Source: Hoyosella sp. YIM 151337
GTDB lineage: Bacteria > Actinomycetota > Actinomycetes > Mycobacteriales > Mycobacteriaceae
DNA length: 64,000 bases
Direction of reading: 5' to 3'
NCBI RefSeq assembly: GCF_026041215.1
Contig: NZ_JAPEIQ010000043.1
Location: forward strand, 62,001-126,000
Position numbers and translations under genes: made by a program. Each line of letters starts with the position of its first letter. The first letter of the stretch is position 1. Positions 9,406-20,447 of the stretch are shown one piece after another. The notes below the pieces were generated by a model. The model did no database searches and was not told the DNA's origin. It saw only the letters and a program-made list of their open reading frames with translations.

Positions 9406-9852
9406 CTAATCCTTGCCCAGGCCGGACACCAGCGCCGCCCGCGACAGAGGATCGCCGCCGTCCACGATCAGAATTCCTGACGGCTTCAGGGCGGCGCAGA
9501 TCCTTGCCAGCGCCCGATCGGCGAGTTCGGGGTGCCGTCCGTCAAGCGCGCCCACTCGTACCGCAAATGCAAGATCGAAACGCTGCTCATCTTCTGCCAA
9601 GTCGAACACTTCGATTGCGGCCTGACGATAGCTCAGCGTGCCCGCGGCGATCCCCGGTTGAGATCGCCCGATCGTACGGGCAATCGCTCTGGGGGATCGA
9701 TCGATTGCCAGCACGCTAACGCCTTCACTGCGTCGTGCGATCTCCCGGGCTGCCGCACCGGTTCCACAGCCTATCTCCAGCACTCGCATGCCTGGGCTCA
9801 GTGGCAGTGCGTCTACGATTTCGCGAAGCCGGGGTGAAAGTGTCGCACCCAT
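9406..9852 (-). CDS. Class I SAM-dependent methyltransferase, short
   Basis: A 148-aa protein with the Rossmann motif I MRVLEIGCGTGAAAREIARR (residues ~22-41), motif II acid in VLAIDRSPRAIARTIG, and motif IV-V region FDLAFAVRVGALDG followed by LKPSGILIVDGG. At 148 aa it is shorter than most but covers the whole SAM-binding core. The substrate is unknown. It converges on the GntR gene and borders a decayed IS30 remnant, so it is probably not part of the sox operon. Confidence 0.8.
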   Translation of the reverse strand: MGATLSPRLREIVDALPLSPGMRVLEIGCGTGAAAREIARRSEGVSVLAIDRSPRAIARTIGRSQPGIAAGTLSYRQAAIEVFDLAEDEQRFDLAFAVRVGALDGRHPELADRALARICAALKPSGILIVDGGDPLSRAALVSGLGKD

Positions 9853-10009
9853 ACAATCGACGGTAACCGCACGATTGAGGTGCCAGAAGAGTCTTCGTCA
9901 CAAACAGCACGAACGGCGTGTACACGGCCATGGTGACGGTGATGCCGGTCAGGCCGGTGTGCACGTCAATCATCTGCCCGATCGCTGCGGGATCCACGGA
10001 GTGGTCATT
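9853..10009. other. Intergenic stretch with a possible broken membrane-protein fragment
   Basis: Minus-strand reading of about 9875-9985 gives GQMIDVHTGLTGITVTMAVY followed by TPFVLFVTKTLL, which looks like part of a transmembrane protein, but there is no start signal and no continuation. It may be debris from the insertion that left the IS30 remnant next to it. No family is recognised. Confidence 0.25.
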
Positions 10010-10284
10010 GCGCGGCACAAAGCGATCGCAGCGGATCTCGGCATCACCATCTACTTCTGTGAGCCCACTCTCCCTGGCAGCGCGGCAGCAACGAGAACGC
10101 GAACGGAATACTTCGCCAGTACTTTCCGAAAGGCACCGATCTCGGTATCTACACCGACGAGCACCTCCGCTCCGTCGAAGACGAGATCAATTCCCGACCC
10201 AGACTCATCCTCGATAACCGCACCCCGGCAGAAATTTTCGGTGCTCTGATAGCCTCTCGAAATCCACTCTTGTTGCGACGTTGA
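10010..10284 (+). pseudogene. IS30-family transposase, C-terminal remnant with frameshift
   Basis: Two adjacent frames together rebuild the end of an IS30 transposase. The first reads ARHKAIAADLGITIYFCEP. After one missing base near 10069 the second reads SPWQRGSNENANGILRQYFP and KGTDLGIYTDEHLRSVEDEI, then NSRPRLILDNRTPAEIFGAL. The SPWQRGxNENxNGLLRQYFPKGTD block contains the last catalytic Glu of the DDE triad and is diagnostic for IS30. The N-terminal two-thirds and terminal repeats are absent. The element is dead. Confidence 0.85.
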
Positions 10285-10363
10285 CTGGAACCCGCCCCGT
10301 CACAACCGGCCCAAATATCGGACCGTCGTCAGCAATGGGAAATTGACTTATGTCACGCTTCTG

Positions 10364-10891
10364 CTAAGCGTTCAGCGGCTCCAAGACACCGAGCGGTATC
10401 TTGCGCGAGGTCATCGCGTCATACGTATCGAAATGCCGATAGTTCTTGGTCAAGAGACCCCAGTACCGTTCACGTTCGGATTCGGACACTTCGCGAAATC
10501 GAACAGCAATCTGCCTGTTGTCGATCGTGGCTATCGCCTCGCCCGCTTCGCGCAGGTTCAAGTACCAGGCCGGAAGCTTCGGGTTGCCGCCGTTGGATCC
10601 GGCGACGACGAGGTCGTCACCGTCCCTGGTCAGGATCAACATGACGGTTCTCGGCGCCCCCGTCCTCCGTCCTCGAACAGTGAGCGCGAATACCGGGGCG
10701 GGGAAATACAAGTCGAACAATCGCCCGAGCGGCTTTCCGTAAGAGCGGGCATGGACCCTCGTGAAGGCGGACATGAAACCCTCGGCATATGTCGTGAGCA
10801 CATGGTTGAACATGCCGACGAGGGTTTTCTGACGTGGTCTCATGTCATTGCTGGGCATGACCTGATGGTGGACGTAGATCCCTGCAACCAC
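10364..10891 (-). CDS. Deazaflavin (F420)-dependent nitroreductase family protein
   Basis: A protein of about 175 aa (perhaps 160 from an ATG near 10843) in the DDN/split beta-barrel family. Typical elements are TVRGRRTGAPRTVMLILTRD, DDLVVAGSNGGNPKLPAWYL and NLREAGEAIATIDNRQIAVR. In this family the 'R(R)TG..R' loop and 'GSNGG.P.HPAWYLNL' strand hold the F420 phosphates and ring; here the His of the consensus is Leu. Members reduce nitroaromatics, quinones or unsaturated lactones with F420H2, and presence in this genome fits an F420-making actinomycete. The substrate is unknown. No operon partner. Confidence 0.8.
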   Translation of the reverse strand: MVAGIYVHHQVMPSNDMRPRQKTLVGMFNHVLTTYAEGFMSAFTRVHARSYGKPLGRLFDLYFPAPVFALTVRGRRTGAPRTVMLILTRDGDDLVVAGSNGGNPKLPAWYLNLREAGEAIATIDNRQIAVRFREVSESERERYWGLLTKNYRHFDTYDAMTSRKIPLGVLEPLNA

Positions 10892-10967
10892 TGCACGTAG
10901 TCGCGGTCGAATTCGATGGACTATTCACCTCGGCGATTCCCTCATCGGCGGAATTAATCAAATTCGG

Positions 10968-13517
10968 CTACGCTTGCCCCGCCTGGACGTTTGGCACCTT
11001 CTCAATGCGGGCGGGCACGGTCTTGTGCCAGGGATTACCCCAGAATTTGTCTCGGCGAGCGAGTGTGGTGAGCGTGTTCGGGGGAACTCCAACGGTCGTC
11101 TCAACGCCGTCGTCGTCCGGGTGAATGACACCCATGCCGTTGGGCAACGAGACGTGACCCTCCTGCATGATGTCACTCACCTCCACGACTGCTGGCGCTG
11201 AACCCGATTCGGTGGTGATTCGGACGCGGTCCCCTTCGACGATTCCGAGGCGTTCGGCATCCTCGGGCGCCATACGCAGAGCGCCTTCTCTGTCACGCCG
11301 ACGCCAGTCGGGATCGCGAATGATGACGTTGGCGGTAAACGATCGACGTTCGCCCGCTGACAGAACAAATGGAAATTCGTCGGAAGTGTAGTTCGGCTCC
11401 ACGGCGTCGATAAGCGCGAGTTCCTCGATCAACTCCGGGATGGCCATGTGAATCTTTCCATCGGCGTGCTGGATGTAACCCCAGGCATCCTCGTAGCGGT
11501 CTTCAGCAAACGTCACACCTTCGCGGCGCGCCACAATTGCCTCAAACAATTGCTCACCTTGAGCGAATCCGCGTTCTGTGAAACCTGCACGAGCCACTGC
11601 GTCCGGGTTGCCGATGACGCATACATGTGCAAGGGCCCAAATCAGGGCAAGTGATTTCTGTCCGGCTGACATCACCGATCCGAGGCTTCGATACAGCAGG
11701 TAGGGGGTCAGCCCCGCAAGCTCGGGTTGCCTGCCGATGGTGGCGAAAAAGGTGAGCGCAAAAGCGCTTCTTCCTGCCTTGGCAGCAGCGGTCAAGTCCT
11801 CCACCAGTTGCTCGTCCACGACGCCTAGACGGTCGAGTACCGCCGCATAGATCTCGGGCTCGGAGCGAGTGCCCGGCAGTGGCTCGATGATCGGATGGCG
11901 CAGCTGGAAGTTGTTGTGTGGGAAATGCAACGTGAACAGTGACGCCTCGTACTTCTCGAACTGACTTGACGCCGGCAAGACATAATCGGCCTCGCGGGCT
12001 GTCTCAGTGAAGGCGACATCGACGACGACCGTGAGCTCAAGTGCCCGCATGGCCTGCCGAAACCTCGCCGACTCGGCGAGAGAATGTACCGGGTTGGATG
12101 CGTCTACCCACATTGCGCGGAACCGAGATGGATGATCGGTGAGAATCTCTTCGGTAATGGAATTGCACGGAATCAGGCCGCTGATGACTCTAGCTCCGGT
12201 TACCGGTGTCATTGTCGGTGCGGTGTTTCCGCTGAGCACGTCGACGATGGTCCGTGCGATATCGACCGATATCGCGGAGTAGAAGGCGGCCACAACGTGG
12301 TCAGCCACGCTAGCCGACAACCGGCCGCCAGCAGGTAATCGCGTCGCCGTCGCAGTCGTCCGACGCAGAGCCGGTGTCCCCCATCGCATCGCGGCTTGTC
12401 CGATCATGCGCCGCGCGCCTGCCGTCCGTGGGCCGGGATCTTGGCTCTGGACATTGTGCCAGCGCCCCGCGATAGGGAAGACCCACGAATGGATATGCAC
12501 GCCCCCGGGCTTGGCGAAGTTGCCGGTAAGGATCCACATCAGCTTATTCAGGTACGCGACAAGCGTGCTGTTCGGGGATTGCTGCACGCCCAGGTCCTCG
12601 TAGGTCGCCGCGCTTTCGGCCGCTGCGATTCGCCGCGCGGCTGCTCGAATCTGAGTCTCGGGTACGCCACAACGTTTCGCATATTGCGCGATGTCGATCC
12701 TGCCCAGCATCTCCAGCACCGCGGCACTACCAGTGGTGTGGTGATTCAGGAAGGCGTGATTCACAAGATCTTCTTGCACGAGCGTCGCCACTATTGCACC
12801 GACGCACCACGCATCGGTACCAGGCTTCAGTTGCAAGTGGTAGTCCGCGAGTTCGGCCGTTTCGGACCTCCGCGGATCAATGACAATGATCGAACGATCC
12901 GGGTCCCGAGCCAGCTCGCGCAGAGTGGCCCGTGCTCGAGTAACCCCGTGCGATTGCCACGGATTCTTGCCGATGAAAATGGCAACTTCGGTGCGCTCGA
13001 AATCTCCTGAGGTATGCCCACCGTAAAGCTCCTGGTCAACCCAGCCCTCGCTCGTTTTCTCCTGTGCGAGAGGATTGGACATGTACTTGGCGCCAAGCCC
13101 GTGAAAGAGGGCGCGACCGTACGCTCCGCCGAGGTGATTCCCCTGACCGCCGCCACCCTGGTAGAAGATCTTGTCACCGCCATGCCGGCGTTTAATGTCA
13201 GCTAACTTCGCCGCGATCTCATCGAGTGCGGTTTCCCAATCGATTTCTTCGTAAGTGCCGTCCTTGCGCCGACGCAGGGGACTCGTCAGTCGAGTCGACG
13301 TGCTTTGATACTTATCGAGGCGGAGCGGCTTTTCGCACGTGTAGCCCGCCGAACCCGGGTGGTCCTTATCGCCGCGGATCTTGGCCAAACTCCGACCATT
13401 CACCTCGACCTCTAGTCCGCAATTGCACTCGCACAGGATGCACGCGGTCTTCTGCCAATTCGGCGCGGCCTGTGCCTCACCGGCAATGGTGGTTTCCGGG
13501 ACGTTCTCCGGGCGCAT
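10968..13517 (-). CDS. Molybdopterin (bis-MGD) oxidoreductase with one 4Fe-4S cluster
   Basis: An 849-aa protein of the formate dehydrogenase/nitrate reductase superfamily. The N-terminal cluster motif is C26-x2-C29-x3-C33-x27-C61, followed by PLRLDKY. Later blocks are KIFYQGGGGQGNHLGGAYGR, IFIGKNPWQSHGVTRAR, DPRRSETAELADYHLQLKPG, MWVDASNPVHSLAESARFR and a C-terminal molydop-binding domain (LRMAPEDAERLGIVEGDRVR). Where formate dehydrogenases have Cys or Sec in a VCH-type motif, this protein reads NPLAQEKTSEGWVD, so it is probably not a formate dehydrogenase. ATG 13517 has AAGGAGG six bases upstream. No small electron-transfer subunit or fdhD-like chaperone is adjacent. Likely cytoplasmic, since no twin-arginine signal is visible. 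Confidence 0.85.
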   Translation of the reverse strand: MRPENVPETTIAGEAQAAPNWQKTACILCECNCGLEVEVNGRSLAKIRGDKDHPGSAGYTCEKPLRLDKYQSTSTRLTSPLRRRKDGTYEEIDWETALDEIAAKLADIKRRHGGDKIFYQGGGGQGNHLGGAYGRALFHGLGAKYMSNPLAQEKTSEGWVDQELYGGHTSGDFERTEVAIFIGKNPWQSHGVTRARATLRELARDPDRSIIVIDPRRSETAELADYHLQLKPGTDAWCVGAIVATLVQEDLVNHAFLNHHTTGSAAVLEMLGRIDIAQYAKRCGVPETQIRAAARRIAAAESAATYEDLGVQQSPNSTLVAYLNKLMWILTGNFAKPGGVHIHSWVFPIAGRWHNVQSQDPGPRTAGARRMIGQAAMRWGTPALRRTTATATRLPAGGRLSASVADHVVAAFYSAISVDIARTIVDVLSGNTAPTMTPVTGARVISGLIPCNSITEEILTDHPSRFRAMWVDASNPVHSLAESARFRQAMRALELTVVVDVAFTETAREADYVLPASSQFEKYEASLFTLHFPHNNFQLRHPIIEPLPGTRSEPEIYAAVLDRLGVVDEQLVEDLTAAAKAGRSAFALTFFATIGRQPELAGLTPYLLYRSLGSVMSAGQKSLALIWALAHVCVIGNPDAVARAGFTERGFAQGEQLFEAIVARREGVTFAEDRYEDAWGYIQHADGKIHMAIPELIEELALIDAVEPNYTSDEFPFVLSAGERRSFTANVIIRDPDWRRRDREGALRMAPEDAERLGIVEGDRVRITTESGSAPAVVEVSDIMQEGHVSLPNGMGVIHPDDDGVETTVGVPPNTLTTLARRDKFWGNPWHKTVPARIEKVPNVQAGQA

Positions 13518-13940
13518 GGCGCGCCTCCTTCCATGGGCGGTTTGGAATCAGCCGCACGCCGTGGACGTCATTAACGATCGGCCATACACCGGAACCTAAC
13601 CTGGACGGCGTGTCCAATCAAGGGTTGTATGGGACAATGTGTCCCATACAACCAGAATGCAGTTGGTGTCGCGCTACCGACGGCTTGCTGATGCTGGACA
13701 TCGACATGACCTAATGACAGGCGTGGCTGCGTGGCCCGTACCTGCGCCCAAGCAGGGCAGACTGGTGTCGGTGTGCCTGGCCTTTGAAATGTCTGCTCGT
13801 CAGCCCGTGCGGCATACATTGGGTTGTGACGTCCGATCGCCCCCGGGCAAGCTAAGCCGCGCCGTCGGCTGCCCCGGCTCAGCGCCGCACAGCCGATGCT
13901 GCTTAGCCGAGCAATCCCAGAACTCCGTCGACTCCGCCTG
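13518..13940. other. Gene-free stretch upstream of the molybdopterin oxidoreductase
   Basis: Contains the promoter side of the oxidoreductase gene and the strong inverted repeat at 13623-13653. The rest, 13660-13940, gives only frames with arginine- and proline-rich composition and no recognisable family, so I see nothing else supported here. Confidence 0.5.
13623..13653. repeat. Perfect 14-bp inverted repeat, candidate operator
   Basis: GGTTGTATGGGACA (13623-13636) and TGTCCCATACAACC (13640-13653) are exact reverse complements separated by ATG. The repeat lies about 105 bases before the start of the molybdopterin oxidoreductase gene. There is no following T-run, so a dimeric repressor site is more likely than a terminator. 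No regulator gene sits beside it. Confidence 0.6.
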
Positions 13941-14227
13941 ATCGGCAAGTCTCCGGACGACATCGCGGTGCGTGCGGTGTGGCCGCTGTTCGTTGCGACG
14001 GACATGGTAAAAGGGCTGGACACCGGGAGCACCGGGCATTGGGTATTTCGCTGACCGCCGAGGATGTCGCCGATTCGATTCTGAGGATCGCAGAAAGCCG
14101 ATCCTCGCTGATCCCACGGGGCCCGCATTATCCGGTTGGCTGGCAATCGACTGCGTTTATGGCGGTCGCGGATCTCGTGCCGTGGTGGATCCTGCGGCAG
14201 ATCAACCGTGTCACCTCTGGTCACTAG
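13941..14227 (+). pseudogene. Short-chain dehydrogenase C-terminal remnant, frameshifted
   Basis: Two frames restore an SDR tail. The first reads VRAVWPLFVATDMVKGLDTG. After a one-base shift near 14039 the second reads LGISLTAEDVADSILRIAES, RSSLIPRGPHYPVGWQSTAF and then a hydrophobic tail ending in INRVTSGH and TAG (14225-14227). This resembles the C-terminal ~95 residues of 'classical' SDRs with a membrane-leaning tail. The Rossmann N-terminus and the Tyr-x3-Lys motif are missing, so no active enzyme can be made. Confidence 0.7.
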
Positions 14228-14415
14228 GCCGCAGGGCGGCCCCCTCTGCCCGGAAAGTGCGACGTGCTGGTGCTCGATACCACTCGCGAAGAAGGCGACT
14301 ACCTCGGCGGGGCAAGGTCGGAAGGGCTTGACCTGCCAGTCGTCGAACGTGACCGTCTATGATCGAACGGTGTCTTCATCGGAATTAAAGCGAAAAACTG
14401 TGCGCGGGTTGATAT

Positions 14416-16020
14416 ATGTCCGATGAAAAGCGATCATTTAGTCCATTTCGAACTATTTCCCTCAGGTCGAAAATTCTGGTCGCTGCCCTGTGCGTCATAG
14501 CGCTATTTGCTGCCGCCGGAGCGGCCGTTGCGCACGCCATCGCCGATCGCAAAGCTGAAGAGTATTTCGAACACCAAGCTGAATTTATTGAGTTGATCAA
14601 CGACAACGTGCGCGATCCGTCTGGTCTCGAGAACGCGGTCGAAACGGTCCCGACACTCGAGAGTGTTGCCGCGAGTCGCATGTTCAGCAAGCAATTCCGC
14701 GTCGCGGAAGCGCAGTCCCTTGCGCTTAACATCTACACGGAACTACTGCGCGAAGTACTCATCTCGTTCCGAAGCCCATCGCAAGAAGAATCCCTCGTTC
14801 AACCACTCACCGCACGCGCGTCCGCGTTTCGCGGCTCGATCAACGATGCGTATTCAGAGGTGTTCAGACGTGTCGGCATCCGCGCATTGAAAATCGAGGA
14901 AGACTTCGAGTCGGCGCGTTCTACTGCTATCGAGTTCCACGCCCGAGCGCTGTCGGATGCGCGCGCGCACAAGACTGACATCGCGGACCTGACTGCCGAC
15001 AATGAGTTCATGCGGTCTCGCGTGGCGTTTTACCACGCGCAGGTCGATGGCTTCATCGATGCACAGGCTCGTGCTCTCGAGGCGGCCGAAGAATCGTCGA
15101 CGATGGGCGCACTTTACCGGACATATGCCCTCAACGAGCGTGCTTACCAATCAGCCAGGGAACGGTTGAACTACGGCATCCGAGTCCTGGAACAAGGGCA
15201 CTATGACATCGGGTTTTACGTCCGAGCGCTGATCCGCAGCATCGGGAGCGTCCCGGCGATGGACAGTCTGAGTGCGGACCAGGTGCGTATCGCCGTCATG
15301 GCCGGACACTACGGAGATATGGGACGCGAAGTGTTGGCAAACCCGCCTACCGATCAGGACCAAACCGGGGTGGCCCACATTGCCCTGGCACGCTACTTTC
15401 TCCAACGTTTCGTCGACGAAATCGATCGTTCCGATGCGTCCGAACGTGCAAAAGAGTCCTACGCCGAACGCGCCGAAAGGGCGCTTCACGCATTGAGTCT
15501 GCTACCCGACGCCGTTATTGACGGTCGTCAGACCGGGACGGGCGCTGTTCCGGTAAGGGCCTCGGCGCTCCGCGACGGTGCGTACGACGTGTGGACAACC
15601 TCGAACTACCCCCACCCGGGACTAGACTTGACCAGAGATGAGCGCTCCGTCGCGTGGGACGCTGCGGAGTATGACGAGGCGTTGCAATTCTTCGAAGATC
15701 AATCAAGCGAGCTCATGCCTCGCGACGATCAGTTCAAGAATTCGGCACAAGCTTACGTCGAGGCGATGCGAGTGTGTATCGCCGCCGACCTGAAGTACAT
15801 CCGCGGTTTGGAAACGAACTTCCGAGAGTCAGGTGACGACCCTGCTTCCACTGCCCGCAGCAGAGAGAAAATCTGGGAGGTCAGCTTGACGCACGCGGAG
15901 GAAAGCCGTGCGTGCCGTCAAGACATCGACAGGGAATCCGAGGTTTTGACCGATCTCGCGGCAGATACTCGCAAGCTCTACGAGAACGCCGCGAATCGCT
16001 TCGCGCAAATCTATCGCTGA
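14416..16020 (+). CDS. Unrecognised membrane-anchored, helix-rich extracytoplasmic protein
   Basis: A 534-aa protein I cannot place in a family. A short basic N-terminus is followed by one transmembrane segment (residues ~18-44, ILVAALCVIALFAAAGAAVA). The rest, ~490 residues, is charged, Ala/Glu/Arg-rich, strongly helical and without a second membrane segment. Sequences such as FMRSRVAFYHAQVDGFIDAQ and YQSARERLNYGIRVLEQGHY look like long antiparallel helices, as in sensor or chemoreceptor ectodomains, but no HAMP, kinase or methyl-accepting region follows. Only two Cys residues occur, both in the C-terminal third. The first ~70 bases before it are A/T-richer than the neighbours. It is flanked on both sides by gene debris, which suggests acquisition by transfer. 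Confidence 0.75.
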   Translation: MSDEKRSFSPFRTISLRSKILVAALCVIALFAAAGAAVAHAIADRKAEEYFEHQAEFIELINDNVRDPSGLENAVETVPTLESVAASRMFSKQFRVAEAQSLALNIYTELLREVLISFRSPSQEESLVQPLTARASAFRGSINDAYSEVFRRVGIRALKIEEDFESARSTAIEFHARALSDARAHKTDIADLTADNEFMRSRVAFYHAQVDGFIDAQARALEAAEESSTMGALYRTYALNERAYQSARERLNYGIRVLEQGHYDIGFYVRALIRSIGSVPAMDSLSADQVRIAVMAGHYGDMGREVLANPPTDQDQTGVAHIALARYFLQRFVDEIDRSDASERAKESYAERAERALHALSLLPDAVIDGRQTGTGAVPVRASALRDGAYDVWTTSNYPHPGLDLTRDERSVAWDAAEYDEALQFFEDQSSELMPRDDQFKNSAQAYVEAMRVCIAADLKYIRGLETNFRESGDDPASTARSREKIWEVSLTHAEESRACRQDIDRESEVLTDLAADTRKLYENAANRFAQIYR

Positions 16021-16259
16021 AGCAAACATCCGCAGTACGCAGGACTGTGCACATCTCCTCGACCCCGAGCCGAGTCCGCCGGCGTCTGTGAACAAGCCAA
16101 GAAGGTGCTGAATCTTCCACGCTAGGGTCACTTTGGGTCACGTCCGGACCTGCTCACTATTGATCCTGCACCAACGTCCGTATTGTCGGCGACGACGGTC
16201 GTCGTCGCTGCCGGGCCCGCTATAGCGATCGCCAACGCGAAACTCACCTACAACCAACG
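16021..16259. other. Gene-free stretch between the membrane protein and the transposase remnant
   Basis: No coding frame with recognisable content. A short GTCGTCG-rich tract occurs around 16190-16205. It may be further debris of the inserted element that follows. Confidence 0.4.
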
Positions 16260-16543
16260 GCCGCGTTGAGCCCGCACTTCCGTGAGGTTCTCGTCCTTGA
16301 AAAGGACACGCTGCCGACCGAGCCCGCGGCGCGCTCCGGCGTCGGGGACACGACCTTTCGTGATCTGGTGATCAGCCGGATCGTGGACCCGACATCGCTG
16401 CTGGACACGGGTCGGGTCTTGACCGGCCTCGACAGCATCCGGTGAACGAGCGGACGATGCGGCGAACCCTCGACCGCGCTCAGCAGCGGGGCTACCGCGA
16501 CCTGATACTCGACGCGCTGGGGTGGCTCCGAGGCAGGCACTAA
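16260..16543 (+). pseudogene. IS1634/IS4-type transposase fragment, frameshifted
   Basis: The frame to TGA 16443-16445 reads FRDLVISRIVDPTSLLDTGR then VLTGLDSIR, and a neighbouring frame continues VNERTMRRTLDRAQQRGYRD to a stop at 16541-16543. The 'RIV-PTS-x-x-D-x-RVL' block followed by a 'RTxxRxL' block is characteristic of IS1634-like transposases of actinomycetes. The catalytic core beyond this is missing. The family name is from motif memory and could be a related IS4-group element. Confidence 0.6.
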
Positions 16544-16785
16544 CCTGATTGTCCGGACTCAGGTGGTTCGCCCACGACGCGACGAGAGCATAGGACTTCT
16601 CGGAAACCCACGCGCGCTGGCTGGAGACTGCAATCGCACACGCTGTGGGGCAGCCGACACGCGACATGATTCCAGCGCGAGAAGTGGGGACATCACTGGC
16701 CGGTGACACAAGGTCAGCTGGCAGTGGCAACGACGGCAGGGCCACAAGGTCCGGAGGTCCCGTACCTTGTGGCCCCCGCATTTCG
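16544..16785. other. Gene-free stretch downstream of purU
   Basis: Holds the terminator-like hairpin at 16739-16775 and otherwise no supported gene. Confidence 0.4.
16739..16775 (-). terminator. Hairpin after purU
   Basis: GGGCCACAAGGT (16739-16750) pairs exactly with ACCTTGTGGCCC (16764-16775), a 12-bp stem with a 13-base loop, eleven bases past the purU stop. No T-run follows, so it may act with Rho or as a 3' stabiliser. Confidence 0.55.
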
Positions 16786-17634
16786 TCAGTTGAACACGAC
16801 TGTCCGGTGTCCGTCGAGCAGCACCCGATGTTCACAGTGCCAGCGCACTGCCCGCGAGAGAGCGAGAGCCTCAGCGTCTTGACCGATCGTCGCAAGGCGC
16901 ACCGGCGCATATGAGTGATCGATCCTGATCACCTCTTGCTCGATGATCGGGCCCTCATCCAAGTCGGGCGTCACGTAATGTGCGGTTGCCCCAACGAGTT
17001 TCACGCCGCGATCATATGCCTGGTGATATGGCTTTCCGCCCTTGAAGCCGGGAAGAAACGAATGGTGAATATTGATAGCGCGGCCGTGGAGCGCATTGCA
17101 GGCGTCGTCGGAGAGAACCTGCATGTAGCGAGCGAGCACCACGAGATCGGCTTGATACTCGTCGACAAGCCGGAGCAGCTCTGCCTCGGCTTCCGGCTTG
17201 GTAGCAGCCGTGACGGGAACGTGGATGAACGGAAGTCCCGCGGCTTCGGCCATCGGGCGCAAATCCGGGTGGTTAGACACCACAGCGACAAGTTCGCCGC
17301 CGAGCGTTCCCGCGCGCCAGCGGAAAATCAAGTCGTTGAGGCAGTGTCCCATCCGCGACACCATCACGAGAACGCGCGGCGCGTCGTCGGCGTGGAATTG
17401 GTACTCCATGCCGAATGCGTCCGCTGTCTCCGCAAAGGCCTCCGTGAGCGCTTCAGCGGTGGTGTCGTCCGTGGTGACGAACGAGGTTCTCAAGAAGAAC
17501 GCCCGGTTTGGGTTGTCATCGAACTGTTTGTGTTCGGTGATATCGCAGTTGTGCTGGAACAGGAAGGCGCTGACAGCCCGGATGATGCCGGGTCGATCGG
17601 TACAGCGCAGTGTCAGGGTGAACGTGTGGGACAT
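16786..17634 (-). CDS. purU: Formyltetrahydrofolate deformylase
   Basis: Hydrolyses 10-formyl-THF to THF and formate, 282 aa, the normal length. Residues 1-80 are an ACT domain (TLTLRCTDRPGIIRAVSAFL). Residues ~88-280 are the formyltransferase-like domain, with NIHHSFLPGFKGGKPYHQAY carrying the Asn-His pair and VGATAHYVTPDLDEGPIIEQ carrying the catalytic Asp. RBS GAGGAG upstream of ATG 17634. It starts 18 bases after dimethylglycine oxidase, so it is co-transcribed. It would regenerate free THF when demethylation floods the C1 pool and let carbon leave as formate. Confidence 0.95.
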   Translation of the reverse strand: MSHTFTLTLRCTDRPGIIRAVSAFLFQHNCDITEHKQFDDNPNRAFFLRTSFVTTDDTTAEALTEAFAETADAFGMEYQFHADDAPRVLVMVSRMGHCLNDLIFRWRAGTLGGELVAVVSNHPDLRPMAEAAGLPFIHVPVTAATKPEAEAELLRLVDEYQADLVVLARYMQVLSDDACNALHGRAINIHHSFLPGFKGGKPYHQAYDRGVKLVGATAHYVTPDLDEGPIIEQEVIRIDHSYAPVRLATIGQDAEALALSRAVRWHCEHRVLLDGHRTVVFN

Positions 17635-17652
17635 GTGATTTTCTCCTCGCTG

Positions 17653-20447
<2,795 letters not shown>

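Noticed and set aside
9788-10249. A single 153-residue open frame over the IS30 remnant
   Set aside because: Only its middle (ARHKAIAADLGITIYFCEP) is transposase sequence; the rest is out of frame with the IS30 homology. It is the frameshifted relic, not a gene.
10968-13517. Selenocysteine in the molybdopterin oxidoreductase
   Set aside because: The frame contains no internal TGA and the active-site loop has no Cys or Sec codon.
13571-14224. A 217-residue minus-strand open frame in the gene-free stretch after the molybdopterin gene
   Set aside because: The product is rich in Arg, Pro and Ser without family match, and it runs across the SDR remnant that reads convincingly on the plus strand.
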